Counted from the first letter of the stretch, positions 1 through 7,853 are shown. The stretch: 11,100 bases of DNA from JABIRQ01 sp963583595 (GCA_963583595.1 CAUZWC010000085.1:1-11100), one strand, 5' to 3'. Numbers and translations: made by a program. Notes: generated by a model not told the origin, from the sequence alone.

Positions 1-926
1 AGCGCATCACCGATATGACGGAAGGTGCCGTCAAGGTCGAGTATTTCGCGGCCGGCGAGCGTGTCGGCGCGTTCGATTCCTTCGACGAAGTCGCCTCAGG
101 CAATGCCGAGGCCTATCACGGCGCCGAGTACTATTGGAAAGGAAAGCATCCCGGCTATGCCTATTTCACGGCCGTGCCCTTCGGCCTGACCTATACCGAA
201 ATGAACGCCTGGATCCGCTTCGGCGGCGGCCAGGAGCTGTGGGACGAGCTGGGCGCCGAATTCGGCGTCAAGGGCGTCATGGCCGGCAATACCGGCGTGC
301 AGATGGGCGGCTGGTACCGCAAGGAAATCAACACGGCCGACGATCTCAAGGGCCTGAAGATGCGCATCCCGGGCCTGGGCGGCGACGTCATGGCCAAGCT
401 TGGCGCTTCGCCGGTTTCCCTGCCGGGCGGCCAGATCTACGAGAACCTGGTATCCGGCGCGATCGACGCGACCGAATGGGTCGGCCCCTGGAACGACGAG
501 TTCATGAAGTTCTACGAAGCCGCCAAATACTACTACTACCCAGGCATGCACGAGCCAGGCTCCATGCTCGCCATGGGCATGAACAAGAAGTTCTGGGACT
601 CGCTGACGACCACCGAACAGCTCCAGATCGAGGCGGCTGCCGCGATGGAAAACGATGTCATGATGGCCGAATACAACGCCAAGAACGGCGCGGCGCTCAA
701 GCGGCTGGTTAACGATCAGGGCGTGATCCTCAAGGAGTTCAGCGACGAGATCTACGACAGCTTCGGCCGAGCGGCCGACGAGGTCTTCGCCGAGGTCATC
801 CAGCACGGCGACCTCACGAAGCGCATCCACGAGAGCTTCGTCAAGGCGCGGACCGAGGTCGGCGCCTGGGCGAAAATATCGGATGTCGCCTATCTACAGC
901 AGCGCAACCGGGTTCTCGGCCTTTAG
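1..926 (+). CDS. TRAP transporter periplasmic substrate-binding protein (DctP/TakP-FcbT1 type), 5' truncated by window
   Basis: Periplasmic solute receptor of a tripartite (TRAP) importer. It captures the substrate, probably an organic or 2-oxo acid, and hands it to the DctQM permease encoded just downstream. The frame is open to base 1 and reads RITD before the first Met at 15, so the signal peptide and about 40-60 N-terminal residues lie outside the window. Counting from that Met, the DctP fold is clear. GNTGVQMGGWYRKE (91-104) and LKGLKMRIPG (111-120) are hallmark segments, and Arg117 is at the position of the conserved carboxylate-binding arginine. GGQIYENLVSGAIDATEWVGP (138-158) contains the Glu-Trp pair typical of the TakP/FcbT1 subgroup (COG4663). 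The gene ends with TAG and is followed by a hairpin terminator. The family is certain; the ligand is inferred only from similarity to TakP, recalled and not computed. Confidence 0.93.
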   Translation, partial: RITDMTEGAVKVEYFAAGERVGAFDSFDEVASGNAEAYHGAEYYWKGKHPGYAYFTAVPFGLTYTEMNAWIRFGGGQELWDELGAEFGVKGVMAGNTGVQMGGWYRKEINTADDLKGLKMRIPGLGGDVMAKLGASPVSLPGGQIYENLVSGAIDATEWVGPWNDEFMKFYEAAKYYYYPGMHEPGSMLAMGMNKKFWDSLTTTEQLQIEAAAAMENDVMMAEYNAKNGAALKRLVNDQGVILKEFSDEIYDSFGRAADEVFAEVIQHGDLTKRIHESFVKARTEVGAWAKISDVAYLQQRNRVLGL

Positions 927-958
927 GACTCGGGCATACATGCGCGATTGAACGATGA

Positions 959-986
959 AGCGGAGCCCCGCAGGGCTCCGCTTTTT
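959..986 (+). terminator. Rho-independent terminator after the binding-protein gene
   Basis: A perfect 10-bp stem (AGCGGAGCCC at 959-968, GGGCTCCGCT at 973-982) closes a 4-nt loop and is followed by a T run at 982-986. It lies 32 nt after the binding-protein stop and 117 nt before dctQ. It would end, or only partly reduce, transcription into the permease genes, a common way to make more receptor than permease. Confidence 0.88.
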
Positions 987-1103
987 CGTTCCGAAACCCG
1001 ACTCGCCGCACCTGCGTCCCGATAACCGCAACGCAACCTGGATACCGGTGGTTGGCGTAGAGATCGCGCCCTGATTCGGCGAGTACCGCCAAGAGGTGAC
1101 GCA
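987..1103 (+). other. Leader region before dctQ, ending in its ribosome binding site
   Basis: Non-coding stretch between the terminator and the small permease. The only clear element is AAGAGG at 1091-1096, seven bases before the GTG at 1104, which fixes that start over the ATG at 1116. I see no convincing -35/-10 pair. An 8-bp inverted repeat (ACTCGCCG at 1001-1008, CGGCGAGT at 1077-1084) could pair over a long loop but is short enough to be chance. The permease genes may depend on readthrough of the upstream hairpin or on an unrecognised promoter here. Confidence 0.5.
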
Positions 1104-2153
1104 GTGACGACCACGATGCACGAGACGACCCCGCCTCGAGGCGAATTTGTCGATCTCGCCTTGCGCGGGTTCGGCCTGGCCGTCATTGGGATAATGTTCG
1201 CCTTCCTGATCAACAACTACCTCAGCTTCTGGCGCGACTGGCCGGGGCTGTCCGATTTCTTCGCCTATCAGGGCTGGTTCGGCAATACCGGGTCGCAAAT
1301 GAGCCCCGAGGCGGTTTCTCTCGCTTGGATCCAGGTCGCCATCTATGTCGCGGCACTGGCCGGCGCGATCGGCCTGGTTCTGTGGAGGCCTGAACGTGGC
1401 CTGCGCGCCGATGCCGCCAGCATGCGCGGCTTGGCGGCCTACATCATTCGTGCGGCTTTCTGGGGTGTCTTTCTGGTCGGCGTCACTGACGCGCTGATCT
1501 CGTTCCTACGGATCGAGGGCTATCTCGAGCAGTTCGTCGGCATCGGCCTGACGAACGACTTGGGCCTGTCCCATTTCCGCGGCATGTATGTCCATTACCC
1601 GCTGATCCTGGTCGGCTTCGTCATCGCCTTTTTCAACCGGTCTCTGGGCTTCATCTGGCTCGCGTCATTGGTCGTCATGGCCGAGATGCTGATCGTTCTC
1701 GCGCGCTTCATCTTTTCCTACGAACAGGCTTTCATGGGCGATCTCGTGCGCTTCTGGTACGCGGCGCTGTTTCTCTTCGCCAGCGCCTACAACCTGATCG
1801 AGGAAGGCCATGTGCGCGTCGATGTGCTCTATACGGGCTTCAGCGAGCGCGGCAAGGCATGGGTGAATGTGATCGGCTCGGGCCTTCTGGGCCTGCCGAT
1901 CTGCTGGATCATCCTGTCGCTCGGCATGCGCGGCAAGGCCAGCATCATCAACAGCCCGCTGTTGTCCTTCGAAACGACTCAGAGCGGGTTCGGCATGTAT
2001 GTGAAATATCTGATGGCCGGCTTTCTCGCCGTCTATGCCGTCTCGATGATGATTCAATTCGTCGGCTATTTCCTATCCAACGCCGCGGAACTCCGAGGCG
2101 AGCCTGGGCGCGAATCCGGCTCTTCGCGTGCCACCGAAGAGCCCGCTCAGTAA
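1104..2153 (+). CDS. TRAP transporter small permease, enlarged DctQ (349 aa)
   Basis: Small integral membrane subunit that pairs with DctM to form the inner-membrane part of the TRAP importer. The start is GTG at 1104, supported by AAGAGG seven bases upstream. The protein is about twice the usual DctQ length (about 160-200 aa). Hydrophobic segments are visible near residues 18-40, 72-94, 110-133, 163-178, 181-204, 214-232, 252-273 and 300-323, so roughly eight membrane spans rather than four. The C-terminal half holds the recognisable DctQ part, including EEGHVRVDVLY (233-243), a conserved motif of the family. The N-terminal half (1-160) is an additional membrane region. The last 25 residues are polar. 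It lies 30 nt before dctM on the same strand, clearly co-transcribed with it. The family call rests on context and the HVRVD motif. Confidence 0.88.
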   Translation: MTTTMHETTPPRGEFVDLALRGFGLAVIGIMFAFLINNYLSFWRDWPGLSDFFAYQGWFGNTGSQMSPEAVSLAWIQVAIYVAALAGAIGLVLWRPERGLRADAASMRGLAAYIIRAAFWGVFLVGVTDALISFLRIEGYLEQFVGIGLTNDLGLSHFRGMYVHYPLILVGFVIAFFNRSLGFIWLASLVVMAEMLIVLARFIFSYEQAFMGDLVRFWYAALFLFASAYNLIEEGHVRVDVLYTGFSERGKAWVNVIGSGLLGLPICWIILSLGMRGKASIINSPLLSFETTQSGFGMYVKYLMAGFLAVYAVSMMIQFVGYFLSNAAELRGEPGRESGSSRATEEPAQ

Positions 2154-2183
2154 CGCCGCCAGGGGAGGCGAAAAGAAAACGTC

Positions 2184-4844
2184 ATGGAAGCCTATTTCGT
2201 CCTTGTTCTCGTCCTCCTCATGGCCGGCGCCCTGGCCATGGGCTACCCGGTCGCCTTCGCCCTGCCCGGCTCCGCCATCCTGTCCATCGCCATTGCCTCT
2301 CTCGCCGGATATCTCGTTGCCGGCGATACCTCGACTTTTTTCTCGCAAGGCGGGCCGGACCAATGGCTCTCCGCCGGAGTCACCAATTTCCGCGGCGTCT
2401 ATTGGGAGATCGAGCGCGACACGCTGATCGCGATTCCTCTCTTCATCTTCATGGGAATCATGCTCCAGCGCTCAAAGATCGCCGAGGACCTGCTGATCAC
2501 CATGGCCCAGCTCTTCGGCCCGATCCCAGGGGGCCTCGGCATCTCCGTCGTCTTCGTGGGCGCGCTGCTCGCCGCGACCACCGGCATTGTCGGCGCGACC
2601 GTGATCGCGATGGGACTGATCTCGCTGCCCGTCATGCTGCGCAGCAATTACTCGCCCGCCCTGGCGACAGGCACGATCGCCGCCTCGGGCACCCTGGGCC
2701 AGATCATCCCACCCTCGATCGTGCTCATCATCCTGGCCGATCAGCTTGCCAACGCAACGAATCAGGCCAGCACCGCGCGCAAGTTCGAATTCCGCGAGGC
2801 GAACGGCCCCGGCTCCATGCCGACCGAGTTCGACATCACCTCGACCAGCGCGGGCGATATGTTCCTCGGCGCCTTCCTGCCGGGCCTCGTCCTCGTCGGG
2901 CTCTATGTCGGCTTCATTCTGATCCTGGCGCTGATCCGGCCCAAATCGGCACCCGCCATCCCATACGAAGGCAAATATGACTGGGCTTTCGCCCTGCGCG
3001 TCTTCCTGGCGCTGGTGCCCCCGCTGACCCTGATCCTGGTCGTCCTCGGCTCGATCATCATGGGCATCGCCACCGTCAATCAGGCCGGCGCGATCGGCGC
3101 CGTCGGCGCCACCATCATGGCCGGCTACCGCCTGACCGACGGCCAGCGCGGCTCGTTCCTGCCCGCCATTCTCGCGATCGTGTCGATCCTCGCCATCCTC
3201 GTTCTGATCCAATTCTTCGACCTCAACGTCAAGAACGTCAAAGAGCAGGCCGATTCGGCAGGGATCGTCCTGGCGGTCATCGCCGTCATCGGCCTGGTCG
3301 TCGCCGTGCTGTGGAGCGGCTGGCGTGCCTACCGCATCGACGACACCCTGCGCGGGGTGATGATCGAGACGGCGAAAACCACGTCGATGGTCTTCATCAT
3401 CCTTCTGGGCGCGGCGATGCTGACCGCCGCCTTCCGCAGCTTCGGCGGCGAAGAGCTGGTGAAGGATTTTCTGGGCGGTCTGCCCGGCGGCTTCTGGACC
3501 CAGTTCATCGTCGTCATGGCGGTGATCTTCATCCTCGGCTTCTTTCTCGATTTCATCGAGATCGCCATCGTGGTGGTGCCGATCGTGGCGCCCATCCTGC
3601 TGGCCGACCCGAGCGCCAATATCACGGCCGTATGGCTGGGCGTGATGATCGGGGTCAATATGCAGACCTCGTTTCTCACCCCGCCCTTCGGCTTCGCATT
3701 GTTCTACCTGCGCGGCGTGGCGCCGCCCCAGGTGCGGACGACCGATATCTATCGCGGCGTCGTCGCCTTCATCGGCCTGCAGCTCTTGGGCCTCGCCGTC
3801 GTCGGCTTCTTTCCGCCCCTGGCGAACTACCTGCCGGCCTACAGTTCGCTGACCTCGGAAACGGCACCGCCGCCCAAGAATCCGCGCTTGCAAGCCTGTA
3901 TGGAAGAAAATCTTTTCACCTATTACGACGAGGAAGGCGAAACCCTGCGCGCGGCGATCCAAAGCATCTCGTCCCGCGATCTGAGCGTTCTGCCCGAGCC
4001 CCGGCGCGAGAAACTGTCCGAAAGCTTCTCCTTGGCCCTAGCCAGTTTCGACCGCGTCGCCGATGTGCGGGCCGCGGGTGCCGCCCTTGACGCCTATATC
4101 GTCGATTACAAGCCCTTGCACCAAGAGGTCCGCGGGATCCAGAGCGATATCCGCCACCATCGCCACGATATCAAGAAGCTCCAACGCAAACTGTCCCAGA
4201 GCGGGCGCACCGACGACACCGACGCGGACCGGCGCGAGATGGCATACGAGATCGCGATTCTCGAGCGTGAGATAGGCGAGATGGAACAGCGCATCCCCGA
4301 TCGTTGGGGCCCAGCGCGCAAGGGCTATACTGCCCTGGAGGATGCCGAAGACAAGACACGCCGAGCCTATCAACGGACGGTCGACGATGCCTATACCCCG
4401 GTCCAGGAGGTCCTGGCGGAGATCCGCCAGGGTAGCAATCTGGCCGCCCTGGCCGATCGGGCCAATGCGCTCGAAGAGACCGTACGAAGCGAAAGCCCCG
4501 AGGCTGCCTCCGAGGCGATCATGGCGGTCTACAACACGCTCGCCCGCATCGCGGGCACGGGCGATATCCGCACGGCCTTGTCCGATGCCCGGCGCAGCCT
4601 GCGCAAACAGAATGCCGATATCGCCGCGGTGCGCGCCGATCTGGACAAGGCCGCAAACTTCTTCGCGGCCGAGATTGCCTGGCGCGAGGCCGCTGCGAGC
4701 AACTTCGCCGAACCGCTCTCCGAATACGACCTGGCGATCAGGGGTTCCATCGGCGTGCGCCAGCTCGACCGCCTGCCCTCCGATCTCGCCGGATCGATGG
4801 CCAGCTGTCTCTCGACCCACAAGGACGTCTCCCTGCACTTCTAA
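2184..4844 (+). CDS. TRAP transporter large permease DctM with a ~330-residue C-terminal helical extension (886 aa)
   Basis: Large permease subunit, the transport channel of the TRAP system. ATG at 2184 is preceded by AGGGGAGG (2161-2168) at a long 15-nt spacing; no other in-frame start lies between it and the dctQ stop. Residues 1-550 are the DctM body, with many membrane spans, GALLAATTGIVGATV (126-140), ASGTLGQIIPPS (167-178) and the C-terminal signature FLTPPFGFALFYLRG (497-511). Two insertions enlarge the body: a polar loop at about 190-225 and about two extra spans at 325-380. From about 551 the protein changes to a soluble, charged, helix-rich region rich in Arg, Glu, Asp and Ala, with coiled-coil-like stretches at about 645-705 and 755-835. 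Typical DctM proteins have about 430 residues, or up to about 600 in larger types, so this tail is unusual. I recognise no domain in it. The frame stays open with uniform codon use, arguing against a frameshift fusion. Confidence 0.9.
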   Translation: MEAYFVLVLVLLMAGALAMGYPVAFALPGSAILSIAIASLAGYLVAGDTSTFFSQGGPDQWLSAGVTNFRGVYWEIERDTLIAIPLFIFMGIMLQRSKIAEDLLITMAQLFGPIPGGLGISVVFVGALLAATTGIVGATVIAMGLISLPVMLRSNYSPALATGTIAASGTLGQIIPPSIVLIILADQLANATNQASTARKFEFREANGPGSMPTEFDITSTSAGDMFLGAFLPGLVLVGLYVGFILILALIRPKSAPAIPYEGKYDWAFALRVFLALVPPLTLILVVLGSIIMGIATVNQAGAIGAVGATIMAGYRLTDGQRGSFLPAILAIVSILAILVLIQFFDLNVKNVKEQADSAGIVLAVIAVIGLVVAVLWSGWRAYRIDDTLRGVMIETAKTTSMVFIILLGAAMLTAAFRSFGGEELVKDFLGGLPGGFWTQFIVVMAVIFILGFFLDFIEIAIVVVPIVAPILLADPSANITAVWLGVMIGVNMQTSFLTPPFGFALFYLRGVAPPQVRTTDIYRGVVAFIGLQLLGLAVVGFFPPLANYLPAYSSLTSETAPPPKNPRLQACMEENLFTYYDEEGETLRAAIQSISSRDLSVLPEPRREKLSESFSLALASFDRVADVRAAGAALDAYIVDYKPLHQEVRGIQSDIRHHRHDIKKLQRKLSQSGRTDDTDADRREMAYEIAILEREIGEMEQRIPDRWGPARKGYTALEDAEDKTRRAYQRTVDDAYTPVQEVLAEIRQGSNLAALADRANALEETVRSESPEAASEAIMAVYNTLARIAGTGDIRTALSDARRSLRKQNADIAAVRADLDKAANFFAAEIAWREAAASNFAEPLSEYDLAIRGSIGVRQLDRLPSDLAGSMASCLSTHKDVSLHF

Positions 4845-4879
4845 ACGCCCGCCGATGCGCGGTAAAACGCGAGAAAGAA

Positions 4880-4905
4880 AAAGGCCGCCCCAAGGGGCGG
4901 CCTTT
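4880..4905. terminator. Bidirectional rho-independent terminator between dctM and bioY
   Basis: AAAGGCCGCCCC (4880-4891) and GGGGCGGCCTTT (4894-4905) are perfect complements; the tip opens to a small CAAG loop. The plus strand continues CCTTT, and the left flank AAAGAAAAA (4874-4882) reads as a T-rich tract on the minus strand. The element can therefore end transcription of both convergent genes, dctM (stop at 4844) and bioY (stop at 4929). Confidence 0.9.
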
Positions 4906-4928
4906 CCTTTGAAAATACGACAGAAAGA

Positions 4929-5540
4929 TCAGCGCGGACGCTTGTCCAAAATGCGCCAGATCGCGCTCATCAAACCGGCCGCCAGGGCGATCTTAAGCAC
5001 CTCGCCCGGGATGAAGGGCAAGACCCCTGCCGTCACCGCCTTCTCGAAACCGATCAGATAGGAGAGCCAGGAAACGCCCAGACCGAAAATCGCGACCGTG
5101 CCCAGCGTATAGGCGACAAGCGCCAGACCGAGATTGCGGTCCCATCCACGATCCGCCAGCCAGCCGACGATCGCGGCGCAGACCACGAAACCGGCGAGAA
5201 AGCCGCCCGTCGGACCGGCCATATAGGCCAGGCTGATGCCGTGCGCCGGCGTGCTCGCAAAAACCGGCAGGCCCAGCGCGCCCTCGAGCAGATAGAGCAA
5301 CACGGTCGCCGTGCCGAGGCGGAAGCCATAGGCCATCGCCAGGACGCAGACCGCGAAGGTCTGCATCGTCATCGGCACGGGCCACATGGGGATATTGACC
5401 TTGGCCGAAGCCCAAAGGATCAAGGTGCCGAACACCGCCAGAACCGCGCCGCGCAGTAGGCGTGTCTGGGTTTCGTCGGCGGGCCAAAGGGTGGTCGCCA
5501 GACGCGCGCCTGCATTGACGTTGGAGTGACTGATGGTCAT
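4929..5540 (-). CDS. bioY: Biotin transporter BioY (S-component)
   Basis: Membrane substrate-binding (S) subunit for biotin uptake. It works with an ECF energy-coupling module or, in many proteobacteria, alone. The 203-aa protein is hydrophobic, with about six spans, and shows the BioY signatures PVPMTMQTF (54-62), GPTGGFLAGF (109-118) and LPFIPGEVLKI (174-184), whose lysine is characteristic. The start at 5540 is supported by AGAGAGG (5554-5548 on the minus strand), seven bases upstream. No bioM/bioN (ATPase and T-component) genes are in the window, so it is a solitary bioY here. It follows parC on the same strand after 62 nt but probably has its own promoter and a biotin-responsive operator at 5579-5590. 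The family assignment is secure. Confidence 0.95.
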   Translation of the reverse strand: MTISHSNVNAGARLATTLWPADETQTRLLRGAVLAVFGTLILWASAKVNIPMWPVPMTMQTFAVCVLAMAYGFRLGTATVLLYLLEGALGLPVFASTPAHGISLAYMAGPTGGFLAGFVVCAAIVGWLADRGWDRNLGLALVAYTLGTVAIFGLGVSWLSYLIGFEKAVTAGVLPFIPGEVLKIALAAGLMSAIWRILDKRPR

Positions 5541-5578
5541 TTTATTTCCTCTCTGGCAATCTGCTGGGCGGTAAGAAT

Positions 5579-5590
5579 GCTATTTATAGC
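5579..5590 (-). promoter_or_regulatory. Candidate BioR-type operator over the bioY -10 region
   Basis: GCTAT-TT-ATAGC is a palindrome with 5-bp arms, 38 nt upstream of the bioY ATG. Its core resembles the alphaproteobacterial BioR box, recalled as TTATMKATAA, with the outer and one central position differing. On the minus strand it contains TATAAA (5588-5583), a good -10, with a weak TTTTCC at a 17-nt spacing (5611-5606). A repressor bound here would block bioY transcription. No bioR gene is in the window, so the regulator is inferred. Confidence 0.5.
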
Positions 5591-5602
5591 CCCCGCGCGA
5601 GG

Positions 5603-7825
5603 TCAGGAAAACCGATTCGAACGGGGAAAGCCCGGGGGGGCCAGACGGCCCACCTGGGCCCGGTTCCCTCGCCACTCGCCGATTTTGCCGAAAGTCCGAC
5701 TGCGCTCGCCCGTCCGGCAGACCAATCCCTCGGCCAAGATGAAGGTCATCGCGTCCGAAAGCCCGCCGTCGCGGTATTTCTGCAGGATCACGCCGCGCCC
5801 CCGGCCCATCTCCGGCACATCGTCGAGCGGGAAGAGCAACAGTTTCCGATTCTCGCCGATCACCGCGACGGTATCGCCCCCGACCGGGCGGCAGACCGCC
5901 GCCTCCGCCCCGGCACCGGGATTAAGGACCTGGCGCCCGGCGCGCGTCTGGGCCGTCACATCCTCGCCCTTCACGACGAAGCCCCTGCCATCGCTCGAAG
6001 CGACCAGATAGCGCAGGTCGGGCCGATGAACGAAGATCGCCACCGGTTCATGGTCGTTGGGCAGGTCGATCATCAGACGCAGCGGCTCGCCCTGACCGCG
6101 CCCGCCCGGCAGTTTGTCGACGCCGATCGTGTAGAAGCGGCCGTTGGTGCCAAAGACCAGCAGCTTGTCCGTCGTTTCCGCATGGAGGGTGTAGCCTTCG
6201 ACATCGCCCTCCTTGTAGCGCAGTTCCGAGGTGTCAGAGAGATGGCCCTTGAGGGCGCGGATCCAGCCCTTCTCGGAGCAGACGACCGTCATCGGTTCGC
6301 GCTCGATCATCGCGTCGAGCAGGATGATCTCGGCCGATGGCGCTTCGCCAAAACCGGTGCGCCGCGCGCCCAAGGCATCCTTGCCACCGAAGCGCTTCTT
6401 GATGTCCTTGATCTGATCGCCGATTTCCGACCATTGCTTCTTCTCGTCGCCCAGCAAATCCATGATGCCCTCGCGCTCGGCCGAAAGCGCGTCGTGCTCC
6501 TTCTGGATCTCGATTTCCTCGAGCCGGCGCAGGGCGCGCAGGCGCATGTTGAGAATCGCCTCGGCCTGGACCTCGCTCAGGTCCCAGCGCTTCATCATCA
6601 CGGCCTTGGGCTCGTCCTCCTCGCGGATGATGCGGATAACCTCGTCGATATTCAGATAGGCGACGAGATAGCCGGCGAGCACTTCGAGGCGGTGGTCGAT
6701 CCGCCCGAGACGATGGTTCGCCCGGCGCAGCAGGACCTCATGCCGGTGGTCGAGGAAGGCCTGCAGCGCCTCGCGCAGGGTCATCACCCGTGGGGTCTGC
6801 TCCTTGTCCAGAACATTGAGATTCAGAGAAATACGCGTTTCCAGATCGGTCTGCCGGAACAGCGACTCCATCAACATTTCGGGTTCTATATTGCGGCTGC
6901 GCGGCTCCAGCACCAGGCGCATCTCATCCGTCGATTCGTCGCGGATATCGCCCAAGGCCGGCAGCTTGCGAGCGTTGATCAGCTCAGCGATCTTCTCGAT
7001 CAGGCGCGCTTTCTGAACCTGGTAGGGGATCTCGGTGACGATGACGGAAAAGCCGCCGCCCTTGATCTTCTCGACCTCCCAGCGCGCCCGCACGCGGAAA
7101 CCGCCCCGCCCTGTGGCATAGGCGTCGCGGATGCTCTCGGCGCTTTCGACCAGAATTCCGCCGGTCGGGAAATCGGGGCTGGGGACCATCTCGACCAACT
7201 TTTCCACCGTCGCGCGCGGGAACTTGATCAGATGCAGCAGGGCGTCGCACAGCTCACCCGCATTATGGGGCGGGATGCTGGTCGCCATGCCGACCGCGAT
7301 GCCGGTGGCGCCGTTGGCCAGCAGATTCGGGAAGGAGGCCGGCAGGACGACCGGTTCTTCCTCCTCGCCGTCATAAGTATCGCGAAAATCGACCGTGTCG
7401 TCATCGAGGCCTTCCATAAGGGCCTTGGCGACCTCGGTCAGCCGCGCCTCGGTGTAGCGCATGGCCGCGGCGTTATCGCCGTCGATATTGCCAAAATTGC
7501 CCTGCCCCTCGACCAGCGGGTAGCGCACGGCGAAATCCTGGGCGAGGCGGACCATGGCGTCATAGACCGCCACATCGCCATGGGGATGATATTTGCCGAT
7601 GACTTCGCCGACGACGCGGGCGCATTTCTTGAACCCGGAATCGGGGTCCAGGCGCAACAGCCGCATGGCATGGAGCAGGCGGCGATGCACGGGCTTCAGC
7701 CCGTCGCGCACATCCGGCAGCGAGCGCGAAACGATCGTCGACAGTGCATAGGACAGGTAGCGTTCGCCCAGCGCATCGGCAAGCGGTGCGGTGCGGATTT
7801 CGCCCGCGGGGGTCGGATCAGCCAT
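5603..7825 (-). CDS. parC: DNA topoisomerase IV subunit A
   Basis: Breakage-reunion subunit of topoisomerase IV, which with ParE decatenates daughter chromosomes and relaxes supercoils in the cytoplasm. The 740-aa length suits alphaproteobacterial ParC. Visible landmarks are RSLPDVRDGLKPVHRR (34-49), GKYHPHGD (77-84) and AAAMRYTEAR (119-128) with catalytic Tyr124. LLANGATGIAVGMATSIPPHN follows and is typical of type IIA A subunits. A coiled-coil segment is near the middle, and the beta-pinwheel C-terminal domain ends with LQKYRDGGLSDA, favouring ParC over GyrA. At the quinolone-resistance positions it has Val85 (E. coli ParC Ser80) and Asp89 (Glu84). The start is supported by AGGAG five bases before ATG. 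It lies 45 nt after recO on the same strand, with a 16-bp palindrome in the gap, and upstream of bioY. Confidence 0.97.
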   Translation of the reverse strand: MADPTPAGEIRTAPLADALGERYLSYALSTIVSRSLPDVRDGLKPVHRRLLHAMRLLRLDPDSGFKKCARVVGEVIGKYHPHGDVAVYDAMVRLAQDFAVRYPLVEGQGNFGNIDGDNAAAMRYTEARLTEVAKALMEGLDDDTVDFRDTYDGEEEEPVVLPASFPNLLANGATGIAVGMATSIPPHNAGELCDALLHLIKFPRATVEKLVEMVPSPDFPTGGILVESAESIRDAYATGRGGFRVRARWEVEKIKGGGFSVIVTEIPYQVQKARLIEKIAELINARKLPALGDIRDESTDEMRLVLEPRSRNIEPEMLMESLFRQTDLETRISLNLNVLDKEQTPRVMTLREALQAFLDHRHEVLLRRANHRLGRIDHRLEVLAGYLVAYLNIDEVIRIIREEDEPKAVMMKRWDLSEVQAEAILNMRLRALRRLEEIEIQKEHDALSAEREGIMDLLGDEKKQWSEIGDQIKDIKKRFGGKDALGARRTGFGEAPSAEIILLDAMIEREPMTVVCSEKGWIRALKGHLSDTSELRYKEGDVEGYTLHAETTDKLLVFGTNGRFYTIGVDKLPGGRGQGEPLRLMIDLPNDHEPVAIFVHRPDLRYLVASSDGRGFVVKGEDVTAQTRAGRQVLNPGAGAEAAVCRPVGGDTVAVIGENRKLLLFPLDDVPEMGRGRGVILQKYRDGGLSDAMTFILAEGLVCRTGERSRTFGKIGEWRGNRAQVGRLAPPGFPRSNRFS

Positions 7826-7837
7826 TCTGTCTCCTGA

Positions 7838-7853
7838 ATACCATATATGGTAT
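7838..7853. promoter_or_regulatory. Perfect 16-bp palindrome ATACCATATATGGTAT upstream of parC
   Basis: The sequence equals its own reverse complement over 16 bp and is AT-rich in otherwise GC-rich DNA. It sits 12 bp before the parC start, just upstream of its ribosome binding site, and 17 bp after the recO stop. With no loop and no T tract it is not a terminator. The form suits the operator of a dimeric regulator, but I recognise no specific one. A role in parC expression is inference. Confidence 0.45.

Noticed and set aside
1001..1084. Inverted repeat ACTCGCCG/CGGCGAGT flanking the dctQ leader, possible riboswitch or sRNA
   Set aside because: Only 8 bp with a 68-nt loop in GC-rich DNA and no conserved riboswitch core recognised; expected by chance often enough.
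2472..3962. Long minus-strand open frame (496 aa) opposite dctM
   Set aside because: Its product is a Asp/Gln/His/Arg-rich sequence with no fold signals, typical of the antisense shadow of a GC-rich membrane protein gene.
6026..7837. Long plus-strand open frame (603 aa) opposite parC
   Set aside because: It mirrors parC entirely; parC has clear family motifs, catalytic tyrosine and a ribosome binding site, so this frame is a shadow.
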